This document shows positions 1-5,640 of a stretch of DNA of 18,715 nucleotides, in pieces. The notes below the pieces were generated by a model. It was not told the DNA's origin and did not search any database. It saw nothing but the letters and a program-made list of their open reading frames with translations. Origin of the DNA: an uncultured Shinella sp. (GTDB taxonomy: Bacteria; Pseudomonadota; Alphaproteobacteria; Rhizobiales; Rhizobiaceae); the NCBI RefSeq assembly GCF_946479415.1, contig NZ_CAMLFY010000085.1, positions 1 to 18,715 on the forward strand, in the 5' to 3' direction. The translations under genes and the position numbers were made by a program. Within the stretch, counting starts at the first letter, position 1; every line of letters begins with the position of its first letter.

Positions 1-499
1 CGAAGAACAGCATGATCGGCATGACGATGGCGACGACCATGCCGATGGCGCCGGGGAGAGCCACGAGATCGGCGACCGAGCGGATCTCCCAGATCTTCGG
101 GGCATAAAGCAGATTGGCGACGCCAAGACCGCCGACGACCCAGAGGATCGAGGCGAGTATGGCCGTGCGGATCGACGAGCGGCTGGAGCGAACGTCGAGC
201 GACTTCAGGATCGCCGCCGGCGACTTGCGCGAGCCGTCATTGGCGGGCGTGAAGGCCGGCGCCTTCGGTGCGGGCTCGGGGGTAAGGTTTCGCGGGGCTT
301 CTCCGGCCGTCGCGCGGCTCGCCGCCTTGTCCTGCGTCTTGGTCGAAACACGGCTTGCCGGGTCGGACACGCGCGCCTCCGAAGTCTCGTTCTTCGAGGG
401 CGTCTCCGGTGCCAGATCGTCGAAATCGATCTTGAGCGCTTCTTCCAATGCCTGGAAGGCCTTTTCGTCGATCGACTCGTTGGACTTGTTCGTCGCCAT
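1..499 (-). CDS. N-terminal part of a large membrane protein (rhizobial 'kinesin-like' type), cut by window edge
   Basis: Reads leftwards from ATG at 499-497 and runs off the window, giving about 166 residues. GAGG lies nine bases before the ATG and supports this start. Residues 1-110 are polar, Pro/Ala/Glu/Lys-rich and probably disordered cytoplasmic tail. Two hydrophobic segments follow, about residues 112-134 (starting IRTAILASILWVVGG) and 147-166 (LVALPGAIGMVVAIVMPIML), so the protein is anchored in the inner membrane. The layout (acidic start, linker, two helices, then presumably a long coiled-coil part) recalls the very large rhizobial proteins annotated as kinesin-like or apolipoprotein-like; that match is from memory and only the N-terminus is visible. 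Function unknown. The gene-free stretch to its right holds a CtrA box, so cell-cycle control is possible. Confidence 0.75.
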   Translation of the reverse strand, partial: MATNKSNESIDEKAFQALEEALKIDFDDLAPETPSKNETSEARVSDPASRVSTKTQDKAASRATAGEAPRNLTPEPAPKAPAFTPANDGSRKSPAAILKSLDVRSSRSSIRTAILASILWVVGGLGVANLLYAPKIWEIRSVADLVALPGAIGMVVAIVMPIMLFF

Positions 500-689
500 G
501 CGGTTACGCCTCGTTACTATTCTCCGGGACGGGTCTCGTACGCGCTGCCGCTGCTCAGGCGTATTCGAACCGTCCGGTTGGTGGCCGGTCTTGCTGCTTA
601 CCCTCATGGCAAGCAGCGTCCAGGCCGCCGTTCATTCCAAATGCGCTCGATAAACCGAAATCGTGGCGTAAAGTATCTCCGCGCACGGC

Positions 690-698
690 TTATCCACC
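690..698 (+). promoter_or_regulatory. DnaA-box-like sequence
   Basis: TTATCCACC matches the DnaA box TTATCCACA at 8 of 9 positions. The same nonamer recurs at 18248-18256 upstream of recA. It abuts a 7-bp inverted repeat (ACCGGGA-cta-TCCCGGT, 696-712). One near-match nonamer is not rare by chance, so binding is only a suggestion. Confidence 0.3.
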
Positions 699-775
699 GG
701 GACTATCCCGGTCGTATCGTAGTGACACATTAGCCTGTATCACACAATTGATTGCCATCTCCCTTCGCTCGAAAC

Positions 776-790
776 TTAACAGGAAGTTAA
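776..790. promoter_or_regulatory. CtrA binding site (TTAA-N7-TTAA)
   Basis: TTAACAGGAAGTTAA is an exact match to the TTAA-N7-TTAA full site bound by the phosphorylated cell-cycle regulator CtrA in alphaproteobacteria. It lies 277 bases upstream of the leftward membrane-protein gene and 237 bases upstream of the hpt gene, so which one it controls is not settled. A further TTAA half site occurs at 848-851. CckA, the kinase that feeds CtrA, is encoded in this same window. Confidence 0.6.
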
Positions 791-936
791 TTCGGGCGGC
801 CGTTGTATCGCGATGGAATAACAGTGAAAACGGCAATTTTTCAGCCGTTAACCATAGTTTGCGATTCATGCCCATATTGCGCCCTCTTTTAATCGGATAG
901 GCGCGCCAGCCACGCAGAATAGTGTCCCATGACCCC

Positions 937-972
937 GCCGGATCCTGGCACAGGTTCCAGGCTTCATCCGGC
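937..972 (+). other. Nested hairpin in hpt leader
   Basis: GCCGGAT (937-943) pairs with ATCCGGC (966-972), and inside it CCTGG (944-948) pairs with CCAGG (957-961) around an 8-base loop, with a four-base bulge at 962-965. That is 12 base pairs about 55 bases before the hpt start. There is no T-run on either side, so it is not a standard terminator. Confidence 0.45.
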
Positions 973-976
973 GCCT

Positions 977-1005
977 GCGTGCATTACAACGAAACAAGCG
1001 TGCAT
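977..1005 (+). repeat. GCGTGCAT direct repeat, 21-bp period
   Basis: GCGTGCAT occurs at 977-984 and again at 998-1005. The 21-base offset is two helical turns, the arrangement of many tandem operator sites. It lies just before the hpt ribosome site (GAGG at 1014-1017). Confidence 0.4.
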
Positions 1006-1027
1006 CGCGTAACGAGGATATTGGCAA

Positions 1028-1396
1028 ATGGCAGCGCTCAACATCGCCTTCGAGGCCCCCGACAATGCAGGTGGCATGTGTCCCTCGAATGGACGGCCGA
1101 TCGATCTGGTACACCTGGCGCGTCAGACCATGGGCGACAAGGCGCTGGAACTGGAAGTGCTGCAGATGTTTGCCCGCCAGGCGCGTGAAAGCATGAAGGA
1201 ACTGGCGGCAAGCGAGGGGCAGGCCCGCTCCGCCATCGCGCATCGTCTCAAGGGATCCGCCCAGTCCGTCGGTGCGGATGCGATCGCCAAGGCTGCGGCG
1301 GCGCTTGAGGAAAACCCAGCCAATGCGATTGCGCTTGCCGGCGTCACTGCCGCCGTCGTCGAGGCGGAAAACTTCATCCTCAAGCTCTGCCGCTGA
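1028..1396 (+). CDS. Hpt-domain phosphotransfer protein
   Basis: 122 residues, a lone histidine phosphotransfer (Hpt) module that would relay phosphate between response-regulator receiver domains in a cytoplasmic phosphorelay. The Hpt signature AHRLKGSAQSVGA is clear, with His72 as the expected phosphorylated residue and the usual K-G-S after it. The preceding helix (MFARQARESMKEL) and the following Ala-rich helices fit the four-helix bundle. There is no kinase or receiver domain in the protein and no kinase gene next to it, so its partners are unknown. It is not ChpT, which is longer and has a degenerate kinase fold. GAGG at 1014-1017 supports the ATG with a ten-base gap. The upstream CtrA box suggests cell-cycle control. 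The family call is firm; the role is open. Confidence 0.88.
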   Translation: MAALNIAFEAPDNAGGMCPSNGRPIDLVHLARQTMGDKALELEVLQMFARQARESMKELAASEGQARSAIAHRLKGSAQSVGADAIAKAAAALEENPANAIALAGVTAAVVEAENFILKLCR

Positions 1397-1496
1397 TCGT
1401 CGCAGCCAGGGCGGGTTTCGTTGCGGCGCGGCGGGGAAAGTCCATGGCGCGCCGGGACCTGCAAGGGGCTGCCGGGCGCGCGATGTTGACTGGAGA

Positions 1497-1546
1497 GGGG
1501 TTTTGTTGGAAACGTCCGCCGGAAAACCGGCGTTTCGGATAACCCC
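1497..1546 (+). other. Three-tier nested inverted repeat upstream of ferredoxin gene
   Basis: Three inverted repeats nest on one centre: GGGGTT (1497-1502) with AACCCC (1541-1546), GAAACG (1509-1514) with CGTTTC (1531-1536), and CCGG (1519-1522) with CCGG (1527-1530) around an AAAA loop. A second small hairpin (GCCCG-ctt-CGGGC, 1565-1577) follows, with TGTTCTT after it. Together they fill the 206-base gap between hpt and the ferredoxin gene. They may be an hpt terminator pair or a structured leader of the ferredoxin mRNA; no strong T-run decides this. Confidence 0.5.
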
Positions 1547-1602
1547 TTCGCCGGCCGTCCCTTCGCCCGCTTCGGGCTGTTCTTGAGAATCCGGAAGCCA
1601 TC

Positions 1603-1923
1603 ATGAGCAAACTCACCATCGTCGCCTTCGACGGTACGCGCCACGAACTGGATGTCGCCAACGGCTCCACGGTCATGGAAAATGCCGTGCGCAACTCCGT
1701 GCCGGGCATTGAGGCGGAATGCGGCGGCGCCTGCGCCTGTGCCACCTGTCATGTCTATGTCGACGACGCCTGGAGCGCCACCGTCGGCCCGCCGGAAGCG
1801 ATGGAAGAGGACATGCTGGACTTCGCCTACGAGGTGCGTCCCACCTCGCGGCTCTCCTGTCAGATCAAGATGTCGGATGCGCTCGACGGGCTCGTGGTTC
1901 ACGTGCCGGAACGCCAGGCCTGA
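1603..1923 (+). CDS. [2Fe-2S] ferredoxin, adrenodoxin type
   Basis: 106 residues, the usual length for this family. The four cluster ligands are Cys40, Cys46, Cys49 and Cys86, in the C-x5-C-x2-C-x36-C spacing of vertebrate-adrenodoxin/ISC-type ferredoxins; Cys44 is an extra cysteine within the loop. Other family marks are the N-terminal beta sheet ([16 protein letters not shown]), the acidic helix [11 protein letters not shown] that binds redox partners, and the C-terminal RLSCQIKM. It is a soluble cytoplasmic one-electron carrier, serving a ferredoxin reductase with cytochrome P450s, Fe-S cluster assembly or other oxygenases; no partner gene is adjacent, so the client is unknown. GGAAG five bases before the ATG supports the start. 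Transcribed in the same direction as hpt but 206 bases away. Confidence 0.93.
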   Translation: MSKLTIVAFDGTRHELDVANGSTVMENAVRNSVPGIEAECGGACACATCHVYVDDAWSATVGPPEAMEEDMLDFAYEVRPTSRLSCQIKMSDALDGLVVHVPERQA

Positions 1924-1952
1924 CATCATCCACCGAAGTCTAGAGTTTAGCG

Positions 1953-1985
1953 GCGGCACCGCTCCGGTGTCGCGCTTTGGCGTGC
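1953..1985 (+). terminator. Possible terminator of ferredoxin gene
   Basis: GCGGCACC (1953-1960) pairs with GGTGTCGC (1966-1973), eight base pairs with one G-U, around a five-base loop, 30 bases after the ferredoxin stop. The run after it (GCTTTGG) is poor in T, so termination would be weak or Rho-assisted. Confidence 0.35.
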
Positions 1986-2086
1986 GTGCTTTTCTTAACG
2001 GGCGGTAGGAGATGTAGACTTGACGCGATCTTCTCTTCCGCAAAGAAGAAAATCGTTCGTCCGTGTCTTTCCAAAGAACAGAAGAG

Positions 2087-2125
2087 AAAAAAAGAGCCTC
2101 GCCGGTCGATCAAGACGAGCGAGGC
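2087..2125 (-). terminator. Rho-independent terminator, minus strand
   Basis: On the minus strand GCCTCGC pairs with GCGAGGC (2125-2119 with 2102-2096), with a GTC/GAC inner stem, and TCTTTTTTTC follows at once. It is the best intrinsic terminator in the window. It ends whatever leftward RNA enters from beyond 2126, either the DUF922 gene transcript 270 bases away or a separate small RNA. Confidence 0.8.
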
Positions 2126-2250
2126 CAGTAGGGCGCATCGCAGCGAGGAGAGGGAGGAGACACCTGCTGCTTTGATAAGGACGCGCCAGGAGAACCTGTT
2201 ACAAACCGTTTCATGCAACTCTGGGAAGGAAAATGTCTCTTCCCGTTCAC
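2087..2250 (-). ncRNA. Putative trans-acting small RNA (or long 3' UTR of the DUF922 gene)
   Basis: Read on the minus strand, this stretch has typical small-RNA layout. A GGGAAG/CTTCCC hairpin (2244-2223) comes first, then a small CAGG-ttct-CCTG hairpin (2198-2187), then an unpaired pyrimidine run containing TCTCCTCCCTCTCCTC (about 2161-2145), complementary to Shine-Dalgarno sequences, and finally a strong terminator hairpin with seven Ts (2125-2087). Rhizobial small RNAs such as the alpha-r14 family use CCUCCUCCC anti-Shine-Dalgarno motifs; I cannot say this is a member. No convincing promoter was seen, so the 5' end is a guess, and the RNA could instead be cut from the mRNA of the gene ending at 2396. 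Confidence 0.42.
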
Positions 2251-2320
2251 TGTTGAAATGAAGATACGGTGATTTGCGGAATTGCGCTATCGCTAAAACT
2301 AACCAGTCATTTCATGCATA

Positions 2321-2369
2321 GAAAGCGCACGGGGCCTTGCTCCGGTCCCGTTGCATTAAAGCTTTCTCA
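2321..2369. other. Nested hairpin after the DUF922 gene
   Basis: ACGGGGCC (2329-2336) pairs over eight bases with GGTCCCGT (2344-2351) around a seven-base loop. Outside it GAAAGC (2321-2326) can pair with GCTTTC just past 2359. It lies 45-70 bases beyond the DUF922 stop codon on that gene's downstream side. There is no T-run on either strand, so it may be an mRNA 3'-end stabiliser rather than a terminator. Confidence 0.4.
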
Positions 2370-2395
2370 AGAAATACCTTTTCGTCCGCGTGAGC

Positions 2396-3007
2396 TTATT
2401 CGGCCTGGCTCTTCAACCGGTTGGTGAGAAGCCGCATCATGCGGTCGTTGAAGCTTTTCGACTCGACCCGGTCGAAGCGGGCCTGGTCGGCATCGTGCTT
2501 CGAAACGGCATCCGCCGTTGCCCGGTCGACGCGGGCCTGCATGCGTTCGCAATCGCTTTCCGGCCGAAGCGTCTTCAGCGTTTTTTCCAGGGCGCGGGCG
2601 TGGGTGCGGGCGATTTCCGCATGACGCTCCTCATGGCGCTTGATATCGGCCGACAGCGTATCCCAGATCAGTGCGAGCGAGGCGGTGGCGCGTTTGCGGT
2701 TCTTCCATTTGGGCAGGATGATCTGCGTGGAGAGCGTCACCTTGGCATCGCCGACCGCGCATTTGCCGCCGCGCCGCACATAGGTGACCGAGCCGCCCCA
2801 TTTGATGCGGGTTGCGCCGGGATGGCGCGAGCCGGAATGCTTCATGACCGGGCCGCGTTTGCCCAGCTCCTCGTCGAGTTCGGCCGCCGTGCGCCCGCCG
2901 ATCGAGAAATAGGCGAAGGATTTCGAGGTGATCGTCTCGGCGGCAGCAGGCTGGAAAGCGGCGCAGGCGAGGGCGGCAACGGCCATCAGGCGAGCGATGG
3001 TCTTCAT
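2396..3007 (-). CDS. Secreted DUF922-family protein with HExxH motif
   Basis: 203 residues from ATG at 3007. Longer in-frame starts exist up to 3127, but this one begins directly with a signal peptide (MKTIARLMAVAALACAAF, then QPAAA-E, probable cleavage near residue 23), and AAAGGA lies about twelve bases before it. The mature part fits the DUF922 family of predicted secreted zinc proteases: residues FAYFSIGGRTAAELDEELGKRG at the start, GATRIKWGGSVTYV in the middle, and His125-Glu-Glu-Arg-His129 as an HExxH motif inside a helix (DIKRHEERHAEIAR). Cys83 and Cys153 could form a periplasmic disulfide. The C-terminal third is charged and helical. Proteolytic activity is unproven for the family. 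Divergent from the folate operon; no functional link is evident. Confidence 0.82.
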   Translation of the reverse strand: MKTIARLMAVAALACAAFQPAAAETITSKSFAYFSIGGRTAAELDEELGKRGPVMKHSGSRHPGATRIKWGGSVTYVRRGGKCAVGDAKVTLSTQIILPKWKNRKRATASLALIWDTLSADIKRHEERHAEIARTHARALEKTLKTLRPESDCERMQARVDRATADAVSKHDADQARFDRVESKSFNDRMMRLLTNRLKSQAE

Positions 3008-3081
3008 TCTTATCAGCATTCCTTTCGCCATCGGGGCTTTTGCAATCGAAGGAGCCCGACGCAGTGCCGGCCAGAGGCCGG

Positions 3082-3110
3082 TTGAACTTCCCTTAAGCTT
3101 GGGGCATAGG
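3082..3110 (+). promoter_or_regulatory. folP: Candidate sigma-70 promoter of folP operon
   Basis: TTGAAC (3082-3087), 17-base spacer, CATAGG (3105-3110). The -35 is good, the -10 poor. It lies about 55 bases before the folP start in the divergent gap, just after a CCGGCC-aga-GGCCGG hairpin (3067-3081). Confidence 0.35.
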
Positions 3111-3165
3111 CTCGGCGAGCGCAACACCCTTTCGGGAACGCTGGTTAATCGCGAAGGAAACCGCC

Positions 3166-4038
3166 ATGGTCTCGCCGTTCGATCCCTTTCGCTGGGCGCT
3201 TGCCCATGGCCGGCATCTGGAGCTCGGTCCGCGCGGCATCCTGATGGCGATCGTCAATGTCACGCCCGATTCCTTTTCGGACGGCGGACAGTTCGACAGT
3301 GCCGATGCCGCGGTCGCGCAGGCGATCCTCTGTCTGGAGCAGGGCGCTGAAATCATCGATATCGGGGGAGAGTCGACCCGGCCGGGGGCTGCCAGTGTCT
3401 CGGCGGTTGAGGAGCAGGAGCGTATCCTGCCCGTTATCGAGGCGCTTGCCGGCACCACGGATGCGATCATCTCCGTCGATACCTACCGCGCCGAGACCGC
3501 GCGTCTTGCCGTCGCCGCCGGCGCCCACATCGTCAACGACGTGCACGGCTTGCAGCGCGAGCCCGATATCGCCCGCGTCACGGCCGAAACGGGGGCGGGG
3601 CTCTGCATCATGCATACGGGCCGCGACCGCGAGAAAATGGCCGATGTGGTCGAGGACCAGTATCTCTTCCTCGGCCGCTCGCTGGAGATCGCCCGCGAGG
3701 CCGGTATTGCCCGCGATGCCATGGTGCTCGATCCCGGATTCGGCTTTGCCAAGGATACCGAGGAAAATCTCGAGCTGATGGCCCGCTTCGGCGAACTTTT
3801 CGGCTTCGGCCTGCCCATCCTCGCCGGCACGTCGCGCAAACGCTTCGTCGGCGCCGTGACGGGCCGCGAGGCGGCGGAGCGGGATGTCGGCACGGCCGCG
3901 ACGACGGCGTTGCTGCGTGTCGCAGGTGCGGCGGTGTTTCGGGTGCACGATGTCGCAATCAACAGGGATGCGCTTGCCATGGCGGATGCTATGCTTACCG
4001 CAAAGCGCACGGTGAAGGCGCGCGAAGAACCCGCCTGA
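3166..4038 (+). CDS. folP: Dihydropteroate synthase
   Basis: 290 residues, normal length. This cytoplasmic enzyme joins p-aminobenzoate to 6-hydroxymethyl-7,8-dihydropterin diphosphate, making dihydropteroate; it is the sulfonamide target. The TIM-barrel signatures are all present: MAIVNVTPDSFSDGG (27-41), IIDIGGESTRPGA (63-75), ISVDTYRAETA (102-112), HIVNDVHGL (121-129), VLDPGFGFAKDTEENL (187-202), GTSRKRF (221-227) and FRVHDV (258-263). These carry the expected pterin and phosphate ligands (Asn31, Asp105, Asn124, Asp189, Lys226, Arg259). No sign of an extra Phe-Gly insertion as in sul resistance enzymes. GAAGGA seven bases before the ATG supports the start. First gene of folP-folB-folK, 23 bases before folB. 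Confidence 0.97.
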   Translation: MVSPFDPFRWALAHGRHLELGPRGILMAIVNVTPDSFSDGGQFDSADAAVAQAILCLEQGAEIIDIGGESTRPGAASVSAVEEQERILPVIEALAGTTDAIISVDTYRAETARLAVAAGAHIVNDVHGLQREPDIARVTAETGAGLCIMHTGRDREKMADVVEDQYLFLGRSLEIAREAGIARDAMVLDPGFGFAKDTEENLELMARFGELFGFGLPILAGTSRKRFVGAVTGREAAERDVGTAATTALLRVAGAAVFRVHDVAINRDALAMADAMLTAKRTVKAREEPA

Positions 4039-4061
4039 CCACAGCCAGACAGGAAAAAACC

Positions 4062-4430
4062 ATGACCACCACCTACACGATCACGCTCAAGAACTGCGCC
4101 TTCTTCGCCCGCCATGGCCTGCATGACGCGGAAGAGTTTCTGGGCCAGCGCTTCTTCGTCGATGCGGAGCTCGAAGTCCGTCCCTCGCAGCCGCTCTCCG
4201 ACGACGCCATCGAATCGACCGTCGATTACGGTGTGGCCTTCCAGGAAATCGAGAAGATCGTCACCGGCCAGCGCCGTTACCTCATCGAGGCGCTGGCGCA
4301 GGAGATCGCCACGGTGCTCTGTGCCCGCTTCCCGCAGATTTTCCGCGCGCGCATCACGGTGCGCAAGCCGAACGCGCCGGTGCCCGGCGTGCTGGATTAC
4401 GTTCAGGTGACCGTCGATCATGTCGTCTGA
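4062..4430 (+). CDS. folB: Dihydroneopterin aldolase
   Basis: 122 residues, normal length. It cleaves 7,8-dihydroneopterin to 6-hydroxymethyl-7,8-dihydropterin and glycolaldehyde in folate synthesis, and also epimerises at C2' in many species. Family marks are FFARHGLHDAEEFLGQRFFVD (14-34, with the conserved Glu at 24/25), TVDYGVAF (53-60), LIEALAQEIA (74-83) with the pterin-binding Glu, and the catalytic lysine Lys102 in VRKPNAPVPG. It works as a cytoplasmic oligomer with a tunnel fold. CAGGA precedes the ATG. Its last 11 bases overlap folK, so the two are likely translationally coupled. Confidence 0.96.
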   Translation: MTTTYTITLKNCAFFARHGLHDAEEFLGQRFFVDAELEVRPSQPLSDDAIESTVDYGVAFQEIEKIVTGQRRYLIEALAQEIATVLCARFPQIFRARITVRKPNAPVPGVLDYVQVTVDHVV

Positions 4431-4938
4431 AATCTTCCACCGGGCCTCGCTCGGCCTCGGCGGCAATATCGGCGATCCCGTGCAATCCATGGCCGAGGCG
4501 CTGCGAGCGCTCAATGCGCGGTCGGATTGCCGCGTGACGGCCGTCTCGCGGCTCTACCGCACGCCGCCTTGGGGCAAGACCGATCAGGATTGGTTCTTCA
4601 ACGCCTGTGCGCTGGTGGAGACTGCGCTTGCGCCCGAGGCGCTGCTCGACACCTGCCTCGGCATCGAGCGCGACATGAAGCGCGAGCGCAAGGAGCGCTG
4701 GGGGCCGCGCACCATTGATATCGATGTTTTGACCTATGAGGGTGTGGAGCAGTCCGGCGGGCGCTTGGAATTGCCGCATCCGCGCATGACGGGGCGCGGC
4801 TTCGTTCTGATGCCGCTTTCGGATATTGCGCGGGATCTGGTCGTCGCGGGACGCACGATCGGTGACTGGCTTCAGGAGGCGGATATTGCGGGCATCGAGC
4901 CGGCGAGCGCCGGCTCCGAATGGTGCCCGCTTACGTAA
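4420..4938 (+). CDS. folK: HPPK (hydroxymethyl-dihydropterin pyrophosphokinase)
   Basis: 172 residues. It transfers diphosphate from ATP to 6-hydroxymethyl-7,8-dihydropterin, making the substrate of FolP. Motifs in order are ASLGLGGNIGDP (9-20), RLYRTPPWG (44-52), DWFFNACALVET (57-68), the ATP/Mg signature RWGPRTIDIDVL (93-104) with Asp100 and Asp102 as metal ligands, and LPHPRMTGRGFVLMPL. The start overlaps the folB stop by 11 bases, typical of translational coupling. The C-terminal 35 residues are less conserved. Last gene of the folate operon; the next gene, on the other strand, ends seven bases away, and no intrinsic terminator is visible between them. Confidence 0.96.
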   Translation: MSSEIFHRASLGLGGNIGDPVQSMAEALRALNARSDCRVTAVSRLYRTPPWGKTDQDWFFNACALVETALAPEALLDTCLGIERDMKRERKERWGPRTIDIDVLTYEGVEQSGGRLELPHPRMTGRGFVLMPLSDIARDLVVAGRTIGDWLQEADIAGIEPASAGSEWCPLT

Positions 4939-4944
4939 TCGAGC

Positions 4945-5493
4945 TTACTTGATCGAGCCGACGGCGATGTCGTCGAGATTGCGGTTGAGCGCGACGCCGA
5001 TGACAGGAACCATCTTCTCGCCGACCTTCACTGAGATGGTGATGGCGAGCTTGTTGTCGCTTTCAAGCCGGGCGATCATTGCGCCGTTCAGCTTCTGGCG
5101 GTTGATGCCGACGACGACCTTGTTGCCGGCGACCTGGCCGGATGTGATGTCGAGGCCCTTGCCGGCTGCGCCGTCGAGGAACTTGCCCTTGTAGGTGCCG
5201 CCCGCCTTGGTGATCAGCGCCGACATCGGCTGCTTGAAGACGCCGACGCGGCAGAAGCCATCGAGCTGGATGCCAGAACCCTTGGCGGGTGCGGTGTCGC
5301 CCGTCAGGTCGCAGGCGAATTTGGTGCCCTTGTACTTGCCGGCGACGATCTCGCCCTTGCCGGACCAGCTGCCCGTGACCTGCTCGAAGAAGGCCTTGTC
5401 ACGCGTGCCGGCAGACGCCGGGAGGACGAAAGTGGAGGCTGCAACGAAGGCCGCTACGGAAGCGCGGGCGATCAAAGAGGTGCGCGGGTACAT
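4945..5493 (-). CDS. Conserved secreted protein of unknown function
   Basis: 182 residues. ATG at 5493 is chosen over an upstream ATG (5520) because AAGGA stands six bases before it and a signal peptide follows directly (MYPRTSLIARASVAAFVAA to PASAG, cleavage after about residue 28-30). The mature part is about 150 residues, rich in Gly, Lys and beta-strand patterns (VTGSWSGKGEIVAGKYKGTKFACDLTG). Two cysteines (in FACDLTG and GFCRVGV) could form a disulfide. The repeating WSGKGEIV, GTYKGKFLDG and NKVVVGINRQKLNG strands suggest a periplasmic lipocalin-like barrel, but that is a guess from pattern only. I do not recognise a named family. It lies 147 bases after the ycjF-like gene in the same direction, so it probably has its own promoter. 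Confidence 0.8.
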   Translation of the reverse strand: MYPRTSLIARASVAAFVAASTFVLPASAGTRDKAFFEQVTGSWSGKGEIVAGKYKGTKFACDLTGDTAPAKGSGIQLDGFCRVGVFKQPMSALITKAGGTYKGKFLDGAAGKGLDITSGQVAGNKVVVGINRQKLNGAMIARLESDNKLAITISVKVGEKMVPVIGVALNRNLDDIAVGSIK

Positions 5494-5640
5494 GAACGAT
5501 CCTTGATGGGCGACGGCCATTCGGCCTCATTTGGTGCGACGAGATTTGCGCGAAAATGGTTAATGGACGGTTTCCGGCGCCCTTGTCATTCATCATTTGC
5601 TAGGATTGTCTTCCTGGAAAACCGGGATGTTGCAAGACGG

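Larger units (their letters stand above)
500..1027. other. Gene-free divergent regulatory region between membrane protein and hpt
   Basis: 528 bases separate two divergent genes. No ORF here looks coding: those spanning it have compositions unlike a protein and no good ribosome site. Visible elements are a 7-bp inverted repeat around CTA (696-712), a DnaA-box-like TTATCCACC (690-698), a perfect CtrA box (776-790), a second TTAA half site (848-851), one GANTC site (863-867), a nested hairpin (937-972) and a GCGTGCAT direct repeat (977-984 and 998-1005). Base composition falls to AT-rich at about 720-890, as expected of promoters. I could not assign clean -35/-10 boxes to either gene. Confidence 0.6.
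1924..2395. other. Gene-free region between convergent ferredoxin and DUF922 genes
   Basis: 472 bases without a convincing protein gene. Small ORFs cross it on both strands, but they resemble no family, lack good ribosome sites and cover the structured RNA signals. It holds a weak hairpin after the ferredoxin gene (1953-1973), a strong minus-strand terminator (2087-2125), pyrimidine-rich and hairpin segments that together look like a small RNA (to about 2250), and a nested hairpin (2321-2369). The stretch is less GC-rich than the genes around it. Confidence 0.6.

Noticed and set aside
848..862. Second full CtrA box
   Set aside because: TTAA-N7-TTGC keeps only one half site.
690..875. Minus-strand ORF of 61 codons in the first gene-free region
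   Set aside because: It covers the CtrA box and AT-rich promoter DNA, has no good ribosome site and resembles nothing.
1123..2043. Minus-strand ORF of 306 codons opposite hpt and ferredoxin
   Set aside because: Covers two genes with clear motifs on the other strand.
1977..2261. Plus-strand ORF of 94 codons after the ferredoxin gene
   Set aside because: Very Lys/Arg/Glu/Ser-rich, no ribosome site, and it reads through the small-RNA-like terminator on the other strand.
2329..2351. Terminator for the DUF922 gene
   Set aside because: The stem is strong, but neither strand has a T-run after it, so it is listed only as a hairpin.
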